Assembly: GCF_001886265.1 (NCBI RefSeq)
Contig: NZ_JXLE01000012.1
Span: forward strand, 1-64,000
Source of the DNA: Enterococcus thailandicus
GTDB lineage: Bacteria > Bacillota > Bacilli > Lactobacillales > Enterococcaceae
Direction: 5' to 3'
DNA: 64,000 bases
The notes under the pieces were generated by a model. It made no database searches. It was given only the letters and a program-made list of their open reading frames with translations, and had not been told where the DNA came from. Below, piece after piece: positions 36,521-44,437 of the stretch (positions within the stretch are counted from its first letter, which is position 1; each line of letters starts with the position of its first letter). Both the position numbers and the translations under genes were made by a program.

Positions 36521-36550
36521 TTGTTCTTGGTGAAAGCTGTATGTTATGAT
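36521..36550 (+). promoter_or_regulatory. cvfB promoter
   Basis: -35 TTGTTC, 18 bases, -10 TATGAT. Confidence 0.5.
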
Positions 36551-36602
36551 AGCAGAGAAAAGTGACGGGAAATCAAAGCCTTTCAATTAAAAGGAGATCG
36601 AA

Positions 36603-37466
36603 ATGAATAATTTATTAGCAAACATATTTACAGGAATTATTATTGATGAAAATGAAAAAAATTATTTTGTCCAAAAAAACGGACAAACTTTTGGATTAAG
36701 CAAATCAGAAGGAGAGCATCAAATTGGTGAAGCAGTTGAAGGATTTGGTTATCAAAATCAAAAACACGAAAATCGTTTAACAACATTGATTCCTAAAAGT
36801 CGCATTGGTCATTATGCCTTTGGAACCGTAACAGCAACTAGAAGAGATCTAGGTGCTTTTGTTGATATTGGCTTACCAGATAAAGACTTTGTTGTTTCTT
36901 TAGACGAGTTACCCACGATGACAGAATTGTGGCCTAAAAAAGGGGATCGATTGATGATTGCTTTGAAGGTGGATGCAAAAGATCGCATTTGGGGTGAACT
37001 CGCAGATGAAAAAATCTTTAAGTCATTGAGTAAACATGGGAATGAAGAGTTAAAAAATAAAGATATTTCTGGAACAACGTACCGTTTGAAATTAGCAGGA
37101 ACGTATGTCTTAACCGATGATTTTTATGTGGCGTTTATTCATCCTTCCGAACGTTATCAAGAGCCACGATTAGGCGAACACGTGAGCGGTCGTGTTGTAG
37201 GCGTTCGACCAGACGGTGTTTTGAATATTTCGTTGAAACCACGTGCGCATGAAGCCATCAGTGATGATGCACAAATGATTTTGACAATTTTAGAGCGCTC
37301 AGCAGAAAAACAATTACCATTTACCGACAAATCAGATCCGGAAGATATCATGAAAACTTTTGGAATCAGCAAAGGCGCCTTCAAACGTGCAATGGGTAAT
37401 CTGATGAAGCAAGGATTAATCAAACAAGAAGATGGCGTCACAAAATTAATTGAAAAATCTAATTGA
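36603..37466 (+). CDS. cvfB: S1-like RNA-binding protein, CvfB family
   Basis: 287 residues. Three S1-like beta-barrel modules are visible (the second begins HYAFGTVTATRRDLGAFVDI, the third HVSGRVVGVRPDGVLNIS), followed by a C-terminal winged helix with SDPEDIMKTFGISKGAFKRA. This layout and length match CvfB, an RNA-binding virulence regulator first described in Staphylococcus aureus. AAAGGAGATCG precedes the ATG. Single gene with its own promoter. Confidence 0.88.
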   Translation: MNNLLANIFTGIIIDENEKNYFVQKNGQTFGLSKSEGEHQIGEAVEGFGYQNQKHENRLTTLIPKSRIGHYAFGTVTATRRDLGAFVDIGLPDKDFVVSLDELPTMTELWPKKGDRLMIALKVDAKDRIWGELADEKIFKSLSKHGNEELKNKDISGTTYRLKLAGTYVLTDDFYVAFIHPSERYQEPRLGEHVSGRVVGVRPDGVLNISLKPRAHEAISDDAQMILTILERSAEKQLPFTDKSDPEDIMKTFGISKGAFKRAMGNLMKQGLIKQEDGVTKLIEKSN

Positions 37467-37495
37467 GAATATCTTGCATGTTTTTCTTAACTAGC

Positions 37496-37510
37496 TTATA
37501 ATTATTATAA
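37496..37510. promoter_or_regulatory. PerR box 1 upstream of fur
   Basis: TTATAATTATTATAA is an exact match to the Bacillus PerR consensus TTATAATnATTATAA. Confidence 0.75.
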
Positions 37511-37537
37511 TTTAACAAAGTATTATCATTTGTTTAT

Positions 37538-37552
37538 TTGTAATTATTATAA
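37538..37552. promoter_or_regulatory. PerR box 2 upstream of fur
   Basis: TTGTAATTATTATAA matches the PerR consensus at all but one position, 42 bases from box 1 and about 22 bases before fur. Confidence 0.65.
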
Positions 37553-37574
37553 ATTGTTGGAGTTGAATTAATGG

Positions 37575-38033
37575 ATGAATGCTATATTGGCAATGAAAAA
37601 AACGAAACAACAATTACATGAATCGGGTTTTAAGTTAACTCCGCAGCGAGAGGCGACACTGCTCGTACTTTTAGAAAATGAAAAAGAGCATCTGTCTGCT
37701 GAAGAGATTTTCTTTTTAGTTAAGAAAAAAAGTCCAGAAATTGGTCTTGCAACGGTTTACCGAACATTAGAAATTCTAACTGATTTAAAAATTGTCGATA
37801 AAGTGAGCTTCAATGACGGATTAGCACGCTACGATTTACGAAAAGAGGGTGCGAAACATTTTCATCACCACTTGTTATGTCTTAATTGTGGTGCTATCGA
37901 GGAAGTTGAAGAAGATCTTTTAGGAGAAGTCGAACAAGTTGTTGAAAAAAGATATCATTTTTTAGTGAAAGATCATCGTTTGACCTTTCATGGAATTTGT
38001 CACGACTGTCAAGAAAACGAAAAGAAAAAGTAG
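37575..38033 (+). CDS. fur: Ferric uptake regulator
   Basis: A 152-residue Fur-family repressor. The winged helix (residues 10-90) has KLTPQREATL and GLATVYRTLEIL. The dimer/metal domain has HFHHHLLCLNCG (C102, C105) and GICHDCQ (C142, C145), the structural zinc site. The sequence follows Bacillus Fur (EIGLATVYRTLE, YDLRKEGAKHFHHH) rather than PerR. It represses iron uptake genes when Fe2+ is available. The two upstream PerR boxes suggest peroxide control. The start is uncertain: ATG at 37575 is used; the nearest GGAG is 12 bases away, and ATG at 37593 is possible. Confidence 0.93.
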   Translation: MNAILAMKKTKQQLHESGFKLTPQREATLLVLLENEKEHLSAEEIFFLVKKKSPEIGLATVYRTLEILTDLKIVDKVSFNDGLARYDLRKEGAKHFHHHLLCLNCGAIEEVEEDLLGEVEQVVEKRYHFLVKDHRLTFHGICHDCQENEKKK

Positions 38034-38060
38034 CCCGTCTGTTAAAAGACGGCTTTTTCT
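38032..38060 (+). terminator. Terminator of fur
   Basis: AGCC-GTCT / AGACGGCT hairpin with T-rich tail. Confidence 0.75.
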
Positions 38061-38138
38061 TTGTGCAGATAACGTAAATAGACTATCGAAATAAGGGTGT
38101 ATCTGATATGATAGAGAAAGCATGAGGTGGGTTATAGT

Positions 38139-39026
38139 ATGAAAGAAGAACTAAGTGAGTACCTTCATTATTTGAATATTGAACGTGGACTCTCGGCCAA
38201 TACGCGTAAAAGTTATGAACGTGATTTGGAACAATATTTGCATTTTATGGAAGAAAAGAAGATTACCTCTTGGCAAATGGTCGATCGTTATCTAGTTATT
38301 CAGTATTTAGAAAAACTACATGAAGAACAAAAGGCGACTGCGACGATTACTCGAATGATTTCTAGCTTAAGAAGATTTCATCAGTTTTTGCGACAAGAAC
38401 GCTATACAGACCATGATCCTATGCAGCATATTGATACACCAAAGAAGGCGCAAAAATTACCAAGTACATTGACACTTAAAGAAGTCGAAACATTGATTGA
38501 AACACCAGATACATCCAAAACATTAGGGATTCGCGACCGAGCAATTTTAGAAGTCATGTATGCAACGGGCATGCGGGTCAGTGAATTAATCAGTCTAAAA
38601 TTAGGTGATCTTCATCTTTCCCTCGGCTTATTACAAACAATCGGTAAGGGAGATAAAGAACGAATCATTCCTTTAGGAGACTATGCAATTCAATGGTTAG
38701 AACGTTATTTGGATGAAGCGCGCCCTCTGTTAGTAAAGGATACTTCCGAACTACATGTATTTGTAAACAATCATGGAAAAGGACTCTCTCGACAAGGAAT
38801 CTGGAAAAATTTAAAACAATTAGTACAACAAGCGGGGATTCGTAAAGACGTTACGCCACATACTTTACGTCACAGTTTCGCTACACATTTATTAGAAAAC
38901 GGAGCAGACTTACGGACGGTACAAGAACTATTGGGACATGCAGACATCTCAACAACACAAATCTATACACATATCACTAAGAAAAGAATGACAGATGTTT
39001 ACAAGCAGCATTTTCCAAGGGCTTAA
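38139..39026 (+). CDS. xerD: Site-specific tyrosine recombinase XerD
   Basis: A 295-residue recombinase that with its XerC/XerS partner resolves chromosome dimers at dif. The N-terminal SAM-like domain starts EYLHYLNIERGLSANTRKSY. Catalytic residues are all visible: R146 (GMRVSEL), K170/173, H241-x-x-R244 (PHTLRHS), H267 (LLGHADI) and Y276 (QIYTHI). The length and N-terminal signature favour XerD over XerC. ATG at 38139 has GAGGTGG 8 bases upstream. It starts a tight gene chain xerD-ribT-scpA-scpB-rluB, and is a housekeeping recombinase, not a mobile-element integrase. Confidence 0.94.
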   Translation: MKEELSEYLHYLNIERGLSANTRKSYERDLEQYLHFMEEKKITSWQMVDRYLVIQYLEKLHEEQKATATITRMISSLRRFHQFLRQERYTDHDPMQHIDTPKKAQKLPSTLTLKEVETLIETPDTSKTLGIRDRAILEVMYATGMRVSELISLKLGDLHLSLGLLQTIGKGDKERIIPLGDYAIQWLERYLDEARPLLVKDTSELHVFVNNHGKGLSRQGIWKNLKQLVQQAGIRKDVTPHTLRHSFATHLLENGADLRTVQELLGHADISTTQIYTHITKKRMTDVYKQHFPRA

Positions 39027-39044
39027 TCAGAGGAAGGTGAAACA

Positions 39045-39395
39045 ATGTTAACACATTACCGAAAAGAGAACCGAAAAATTGCAATGGGCTTATTAAGCTT
39101 TCATAAAAAATTGACGGATCAAACCGATTTGTTAAAAGAAATCGATGTTTATGAGGAAGAAAATGATTATGAACTGTTTTTCTTCACACCAGAAGACTCG
39201 ACAAATATTCAAGGAATTATCGGTATTGAATGGATCGACAAGAATCAATTAGTCATTCATGATATTTCGTTGAACCCTTCTTATCGAGGAGAAAACATGG
39301 GATTCTTGATGCTAAATGAGCTTCAAGAAAAATATCCAGAAGTGACTTTTTTAGCAACTGAGGTTACGAAACCTTACTTGTCTAAATGGCAATGA
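39045..39395 (+). CDS. ribT: RibT-like GNAT N-acetyltransferase
   Basis: A 116-residue small GNAT protein. DISLNPSYRGENMGFLML fits the acetyl-CoA-binding motif A (R/Q-x-x-G-x-G/A). In Bacillus the homologue RibT is the last gene of the riboflavin operon, next to scpA; here the rib genes are absent but the ribT-scpA link is kept. Substrate unknown. GGAAGGTGAAACA is upstream of the ATG; the 3' end overlaps or abuts scpA, implying translational coupling. Confidence 0.85.
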   Translation: MLTHYRKENRKIAMGLLSFHKKLTDQTDLLKEIDVYEEENDYELFFFTPEDSTNIQGIIGIEWIDKNQLVIHDISLNPSYRGENMGFLMLNELQEKYPEVTFLATEVTKPYLSKWQ

Positions 39396-39421
39396 AGCAT
39401 AATGAAGAAAGAGTGAATCAT

Positions 39422-40183
39422 TTGACTGAAATCAATATTAAACTAGATATTTTTGAAGGACCACTGGATTTATTGCTTCATTTGATTCAGCAAATGGAAA
39501 TTGATATTTATGACATTCCAATTGCGACAATTACTGAGCAATACATGAACTATATTCATACGATGAAAACAATGGAGCTAGCGCTAGCGGGAGAATACCT
39601 GGTGATGGCAGCTACATTGATGGCAATCAAAAGTAAAACATTATTGCCTGTTCAGGAACTCGCCATTGAAGATGATTTAACGTGGGAAGAAGATCCACGA
39701 GACGAATTGGTTATGCAACTTTTAGAATATCGAAAGTACAAGTATGCAGCAGAAAAACTAGTTGAAAAAGCTGAGGAACGTAGTTTATATTACTCAAAAG
39801 AGCCAACGATGGTAGAAGACTTAGCAGAAAAAGAATTGCCTCTCAAACGTGGACAAGTAAAAAAAGTCGATTTATTTCGGGCGATGCAAGCCATTTTGGA
39901 GCGCAAACAATTTTCACAAAAAGTGGAAAAGACGATTGCCCCAGACGACACGACAATCGAAGAACGTATGAGTTTTATTAAGGAAAAGCTAGTGAACAGT
40001 CAAGCGGGCTGTACATTTGAATCATTTTTTGAAGCACCAACAAAAGCAGAAGTCGTGACGACCTTCATAGCGTTACTTGAACTGATGAAAAATGGCCAGA
40101 TTTTTGCTGAGCAGGCTGAAAATTATGATTCAATCATGCTTTATCCAGTAGTAGGAGATACAACGAATGACAAAATTAAGTGA
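39422..40183 (+). CDS. scpA: Segregation and condensation protein A
   Basis: The kleisin subunit of the SMC-ScpAB condensin, about 253 residues. The N-terminus IKLDIFEGPLDLLLHLI is the SMC-binding signature, and LVMAATLMAIKSKTLLP is the conserved helical segment. TTG at 39422 gives MTEINIKLD, fitting other ScpA N-termini, with AGAGTGA 5 bases upstream. In-frame ATGs at 39386 and 39392 overlapping ribT are alternatives and would add 10-12 residues. It overlaps scpB by 17 bases. Confidence 0.92.
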   Translation: MTEINIKLDIFEGPLDLLLHLIQQMEIDIYDIPIATITEQYMNYIHTMKTMELALAGEYLVMAATLMAIKSKTLLPVQELAIEDDLTWEEDPRDELVMQLLEYRKYKYAAEKLVEKAEERSLYYSKEPTMVEDLAEKELPLKRGQVKKVDLFRAMQAILERKQFSQKVEKTIAPDDTTIEERMSFIKEKLVNSQAGCTFESFFEAPTKAEVVTTFIALLELMKNGQIFAEQAENYDSIMLYPVVGDTTNDKIK

Positions 40184-40742
40184 ACTAGAAGCTATCCTTT
40201 TTGTGGCCGGCGAAGCAGGAATCGGTAGTGAAGAACTAAGCTATTTATTGAATGTTGATAAACAAGAATTAGCTGAATTGATTTTAGCCTTAGAAAAAAA
40301 ATACCAAGCAACTCTTGATTCAGCGTTACACATTTTTGAAACAGAAGACCATTTCGTCTTAACAACTAAGAAAGAATTAGCGCCACTCTTAAAAAAATAT
40401 GCGCAAGGATCATCAAATACGTTATCACAAGCAGCAGTTGAAACGTTAGCAATCATTGCTTACAAACAACCAATTACACGTACAGAAATCGAACAAATCA
40501 GAGGTGTCCAAGCTTCTGGTCCCGTTCAGCGATTGGTTGCTCATAAGCTAATTGAAGAAAAAGGGCGGGTGGAAGGTCCTGGTCGTCCCATTTTGTATGG
40601 AACAACTGGCTATTTCCTTGATTATTTTGGATTAAAAGATTTAACTGAGTTGCCAGATACACAAGAATTAGAAAACGCGTTAAAAGATGATGAATCATTG
40701 GATTTATTTTTTGATGGAGTGAGCGAAGGAGAAAAAATGTAA
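40167..40742 (+). CDS. scpB: Segregation and condensation protein B
   Basis: A 191-residue dimeric double winged-helix partner of ScpA in the SMC complex. The signature TLSQAAVETLAIIAYKQPITRTEIEQIRG is split between two winged helices, and GPGRPILYGTT follows. It overlaps scpA (17 bases) and its stop TAATG overlaps the rluB start, so scpA-scpB-rluB are translated as a coupled set. Confidence 0.95.
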   Translation: MTKLSELEAILFVAGEAGIGSEELSYLLNVDKQELAELILALEKKYQATLDSALHIFETEDHFVLTTKKELAPLLKKYAQGSSNTLSQAAVETLAIIAYKQPITRTEIEQIRGVQASGPVQRLVAHKLIEEKGRVEGPGRPILYGTTGYFLDYFGLKDLTELPDTQELENALKDDESLDLFFDGVSEGEKM

Positions 40743-41458
40743 TGGAAAGATTGCAAAAAGTAATCGCGCATGCGGGAATTACTTCTCGAAGAAAAGCAGA
40801 AGAATTTATTTTAGCTGGTCGGGTAAAAGTCAACGGCACAGTTGTGCGAGAATTAGGTGTAAAAGTTGGAAAACACGATGTTGTTGAAGTAGACGAAGTG
40901 CCAATTTATCAAGAAGAATATGGTTACTATTTACTTTATAAGCCAAAAGGGGTCATTTCTGCAGTATCAGATGATAAAAACCGAAAAGTGGTTACTGACT
41001 TGTTGCCGATGGTAAAAGAACGAATTTATCCTGTAGGACGCCTTGATTATGATACATCTGGTATTTTACTATTAACAAATGATGGTGAATTTGCGCAACG
41101 TTTGACGCATCCAAAGCATGAGGTAGATAAAGTCTATGTTGCAAAAGTAAAAGGAATCGCTACAAAATCGGTGCTATCTCCTTTAACGAAAGGAATTAAA
41201 CTAGAAGGACGAAGAACGGCACCTGCTAAAGTTCAAATCTTGTCAGTTGATCCTAAAACAAATCACAGTATTGTTGAGTTAACAATTCATGAAGGACGTA
41301 ATCACCAAGTGAAAAACATGCTACAGGCAGTTGGCTTACCCGTACAAAAACTGAAACGAGAAAAATATGGTGATCTGACTCTTCAAGGGCTACGTCCAGG
41401 AGAGTATCGTGAGTTAAACAAAAAAGAAATCAGTACATTATTAAATCATTCAAAATGA
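40742..41458 (+). CDS. rluB: 23S rRNA pseudouridine synthase B
   Basis: 238 residues. The N-terminal S4 RNA-binding domain (RLQKVIAHAGITSRRKAEE) is followed by an RsuA-type catalytic domain with PVGRLDYDTSGILLLTNDG, where the Asp of GRLD is the catalytic residue. It modifies a uridine in 23S rRNA helix 89 in the family. Start ATG overlaps the scpB stop. The repeat CTTACTTTTTGTAAG begins 4 bases after its stop codon. Confidence 0.92.
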   Translation: MERLQKVIAHAGITSRRKAEEFILAGRVKVNGTVVRELGVKVGKHDVVEVDEVPIYQEEYGYYLLYKPKGVISAVSDDKNRKVVTDLLPMVKERIYPVGRLDYDTSGILLLTNDGEFAQRLTHPKHEVDKVYVAKVKGIATKSVLSPLTKGIKLEGRRTAPAKVQILSVDPKTNHSIVELTIHEGRNHQVKNMLQAVGLPVQKLKREKYGDLTLQGLRPGEYRELNKKEISTLLNHSK

Positions 41459-41461
41459 CAG

Positions 41462-41476
41462 CTTACTTTTTGTAAG
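41462..41476. promoter_or_regulatory. Inverted repeat CTTAC-TTTTT-GTAAG upstream of ribU
   Basis: The reverse-complement form of the repeat at 1967, 20977 and 22751. It lies 9 bases upstream of the ribU -35 hexamer. Confidence 0.6.
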
Positions 41477-41485
41477 AACTAATTG

Positions 41486-41513
41486 TTGCTTTTTTTTCAA
41501 GGCTATGTATAAT
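41486..41513 (+). promoter_or_regulatory. ribU promoter
   Basis: -35 TTGCTT, 16 bases, -10 TATAAT, followed by the FMN riboswitch. Confidence 0.75.
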
Positions 41514-41543
41514 GTAAGTGTAAACAAAATAATATAAAAGGTT

Positions 41544-41732
41544 CGTCTTCAGGGGCAGGGTGCAATTCCCGACCGGTGGTTACAGTCCACGACCTATTTC
41601 TCTAAGAAATAGCTGAATCGGTGAAATTCCGATACCGACAGTAAAGTCTGGATAAAGAAGATAGAGCTTATTTGACTAATCATTTATCAGATAACTCTAA
41701 CTCTATTTTCCCTGTGAAAGTAGAGTTTTTTT
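41544..41732 (+). ncRNA. FMN riboswitch (RFN element) with terminator
   Basis: The aptamer (about 41544-41661) has the conserved RFN blocks CAGGGGCAGGG, AATTCCCGACCGG, GTGAAATTCCGATACCGACA and AGTCTGGAT. The expression platform is a terminator AACTCTATTTTC / GAAAGTAGAGTT with T-run (41699-41732). ATAGAG at 41661 can pair with CTCTAT at 41701 as antiterminator. FMN binding would stop transcription of ribU. Confidence 0.96.
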
Positions 41733-41790
41733 GTTTGAAAAAATTAGTTGGATAGTTCGCTGAAGAGGAGTCCTAACAGGAGGATTTCAA

Positions 41791-42396
41791 ATGAAGAACA
41801 CACGGGTACAAAAAATGGTCATGGTAGCGATGTTTGCTGCAATCGGATTGGTTTTACAATTTATTGCTTTTCCAATTATGCCAGCATTTAGTTTTTTAAA
41901 AATTGATTTTAGTGATATACCTGTCTTGATCAGTATGTTTTTATTCGGGCCGGTAGCTGGTGTCGCAACAGCTTTCTTACGCTCACTTTTACATTTGGTG
42001 ACAACAGGATTTTCACCAGACAATTTAGTTGGTGATGTTGCAAGTTTTTTGGCAACGACAATTTTTACGTTACCAATTTTCTACTTCTTCAAACAAAATA
42101 AAAAACATGCGAATAGAAACAAAATTTTAGGTGTTGTCACAGGAACTTTAGCAATGACAATTTTCATGAGTATCGCAAACTATTTTGTTATTACACCATT
42201 ATATCTTATGTTTTTTGGATTGAATGCTAATCAAATGCTAGGTATGCCGTTGGTTAATTATGTATTGATTGGAATTGTTCCGTTTAACTTAATCAAAGGA
42301 TTTATCGTTAGTGCTGCTTTCTTAGTTTTACATGCTAAGTTATTACCTTGGCTAAGTCGTAAACAGCATGCCTTAGAACAAAGACATACGATTTAA
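41791..42396 (+). CDS. ribU: Riboflavin ECF transporter S component
   Basis: A 201-residue integral membrane substrate-binding subunit with about six helices, which captures riboflavin and works with the shared EcfAA'T energising module (not in the window). The N-terminus VQKMVMVAMFAAIGLVLQ carries the helix-1 small-residue motif for EcfT contact; KIDFSDIPVLISMF and FGPVAGV are RibU landmarks. Control by the FMN riboswitch fits. AGGAGG precedes the ATG. Confidence 0.95.
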   Translation: MKNTRVQKMVMVAMFAAIGLVLQFIAFPIMPAFSFLKIDFSDIPVLISMFLFGPVAGVATAFLRSLLHLVTTGFSPDNLVGDVASFLATTIFTLPIFYFFKQNKKHANRNKILGVVTGTLAMTIFMSIANYFVITPLYLMFFGLNANQMLGMPLVNYVLIGIVPFNLIKGFIVSAAFLVLHAKLLPWLSRKQHALEQRHTI

Positions 42397-42407
42397 AATG
42401 TATATTC

Positions 42408-42440
42408 AAAAGGACCAGTAATTTTTTGGTCCTTTTTTTT
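42408..42440 (+). terminator. Terminator of ribU
   Basis: AAAAGGACCA / TGGTCC with a long T-run. Confidence 0.85.
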
Positions 42441-42786
42441 TGAAAAAAAATGCAATAAAACCGTAAATGTAAACGTTTTATTAGTTGTTATTGAGTATTT
42501 TATTTTTTTATGCATAAACATGAATTTGTAATGAACGAATGTGAAATTCTTCTCTTTTTAAATGACGAATAGGTTTGTTTGAAAAACAAAAAGACAGGCT
42601 ACAATTACTTTGAAAGAAGTATCTTAGCTGAAAGGAGGCAATGATTCGTCATTATAAATGGTTTTATGAACAAAAAGTATCATTTATTTGAGATATTATT
42701 TTTGTTCTGCCACTCTTTTTGATAAAATAACGATAGAACCAATGTTACTTGATTCTAAAAAATGAAAAAGGGAAAGGAAGAAGAAA
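42441..42786. other. Non-coding stretch before the YfcC gene
   Basis: 346 A/T-rich bases without a supported gene. A cre-like sequence TGTAAACGTTTTAT is at 42468-42481. A perfect ribosome binding site AAAGGAGG (42631-42638) is followed only 2 bases later by ATG opening a 16-codon frame (42641-42691); there is no further coding. Promoter-like hexamers occur near 42702-42727 but are not convincing. Confidence 0.5.
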
Positions 42787-44307
42787 ATGGAACAAAAAAA
42801 GAAAAAATTTCAGATGCCGTCAGCGTATACGGTCTTATTCATTATCATTGCAATTATCGCTGTCCTTACTTGGTTTATTCCGGCTGGTCACTATAGTGTA
42901 GATGATGCAGGCAACATCATTGCTGGATCTTATCAACGAGTAAAACAAAATCCACAAGGTCTTTGGGATATTTTCATGGCACCAATCAATGGGATGTTGG
43001 GGGTTGAAGCAGGTGAGCTAACAAGTGCGACACCAGCTGCTATTCCGATTTCGTTCTTTATCTTGATTGTGGGTGGATTTTTAGGAATTATCAATAAAAC
43101 GGGTGCATTAGATGCCGGAATCGCTTCTGTCGTTAAGAAATTTAAAGGCAAAGAAAAAATGTTGATTCCTGTGTTAATGATTTTATTCGCTTTAGGTGGT
43201 TCAACTTACGGAATGGCCGAAGAAACAATTCCTTTTTATGCATTACTAATTCCAGTTATGATGGCGGTTGGTTTTGATACTGTAGTAGCTGTTGCAATCG
43301 TTTTAGTTGGTTCGCAAGTAGGCTGTTTGGCATCAACTGTTAATCCGTTTGCCACAGGGGTAGCTTCTCAAGCTGTTGGTATCTCAATGGGTGAAGGAAT
43401 TGGCTTACGTTTCTTGATGTTTGTGATTTTATTAGGTATTTCAATCGTTTATGTTTATCGTTATGCTTCAAAAATCGAAAAAGATCCAACCAAGTCTTTG
43501 GTTTATAGCCAACGACAAGAAGACATGAAACATTTCGATATCGAATCGATTGGTCGTCAAGAAACAATTACAAGCAAACAAAAATCTGTTAATATTTTAT
43601 TCTTTATTACGTTTGGTATCATGATCATCAGTTTGATTCCTTGGACAACATTGAATGAAAACTTTACTATTTTTGAATCATTAACAAACTGGTTAACAGG
43701 ACTTCCTGTAATTGGTACAGTATTAGGGATTGACATGTTACCACTTGGTGACTGGTACTTCCCAGAAATCACTATGTTATTCTTAGTTATGGCAATCGTT
43801 GTTGCATTCACATACGGCATGAAAGAATCTGAATTTATTTCAGAATTCCTAGCTGGTGCATCAGACTTGATCGGCGTAGCAATCGTTGTTGCTGTTGCTC
43901 GTGGTATCCAAGTTGTTATGAACAATGGTTTGATTACTGATACTATTTTACACTGGGGAGAACAAGGATTGAGCACATTATCTTCAAGCGTGTTCATCAT
44001 CATTACGTTCATCTTCTATATCCCAATGTCATTCTTGATTCCATCAACATCAGGTTTAGCTGCGGCTACAATGGGAATTATGGGACCAATGGGTGAATTT
44101 GCTGGTGTAGGTAAAGACTTAGTTATCACTGCTTATCAATCTGCTTCTGGATTGGTTAACTTGATTACACCAACTTCTGCTATTGTTATGGGGGCTGTTG
44201 CGATTGCTCGTTTTGACATCTCTGTTTGGTGGAAATTCACAGGTAAACTGATTGCTATTTTATTTGTAGCTATCTGTGTGATTCTCGGTGTTGCGGCAAT
44301 GATTTAG
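42787..44307 (+). CDS. YfcC/DcuC-family membrane transporter
   Basis: 506 residues with about 12 membrane helices. The family landmarks are WFIPAGHY after helix 1, GGFLGIINKTGALDAGI, ALGGSTYGMAEETIPFY and the C-terminal FLIPSTSGLAAATMGIMGP with NLITPTSAIVMG, two re-entrant-like half-repeats. YfcC proteins are putative short-peptide, amino-acid or C4-dicarboxylate carriers. The next gene encodes dipeptidase PepV, so uptake of dipeptides or a peptide-like substrate is plausible. A hairpin lies between the two genes. Confidence 0.85.
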   Translation: MEQKKKKFQMPSAYTVLFIIIAIIAVLTWFIPAGHYSVDDAGNIIAGSYQRVKQNPQGLWDIFMAPINGMLGVEAGELTSATPAAIPISFFILIVGGFLGIINKTGALDAGIASVVKKFKGKEKMLIPVLMILFALGGSTYGMAEETIPFYALLIPVMMAVGFDTVVAVAIVLVGSQVGCLASTVNPFATGVASQAVGISMGEGIGLRFLMFVILLGISIVYVYRYASKIEKDPTKSLVYSQRQEDMKHFDIESIGRQETITSKQKSVNILFFITFGIMIISLIPWTTLNENFTIFESLTNWLTGLPVIGTVLGIDMLPLGDWYFPEITMLFLVMAIVVAFTYGMKESEFISEFLAGASDLIGVAIVVAVARGIQVVMNNGLITDTILHWGEQGLSTLSSSVFIIITFIFYIPMSFLIPSTSGLAAATMGIMGPMGEFAGVGKDLVITAYQSASGLVNLITPTSAIVMGAVAIARFDISVWWKFTGKLIAILFVAICVILGVAAMI

Positions 44308-44384
44308 TTTTGCCTAGACAAAACAGTTAGAAACATCTATCATTAAATAATAAAGTAAACAAAGCTAACTGAGTTGGCTTTAAG

Positions 44385-44416
44385 AAGACTCGGTAGGCAA
44401 ACTATCGGGTCTTTTA
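44385..44416 (+). terminator. Intercistronic hairpin between YfcC and pepV
   Basis: AAGACTCGGTAG / CTATCGGGTCTT (with G-T pairs) followed by TTTATCTTATT; likely a partial terminator. Confidence 0.55.
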
Positions 44417-44437
44417 TCTTATTAGGAGGTAAGTGGA

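Noticed and set aside
37571-37621. A 16-codon frame starting with ATG four bases before the chosen fur start
   Set aside because: It overlaps fur out of frame and its codons give no protein-like sequence. It may compete for initiation, but there is no other support.
38139-39026. Tyrosine recombinase as integrase of a mobile element
   Set aside because: Length, N-terminal signature and position with scpAB and rluB identify housekeeping XerD.
43557-44012. A 151-codon open frame antisense to the YfcC gene
   Set aside because: Shadow frame; it lacks a start signal and lies wholly within a convincing membrane-protein gene.
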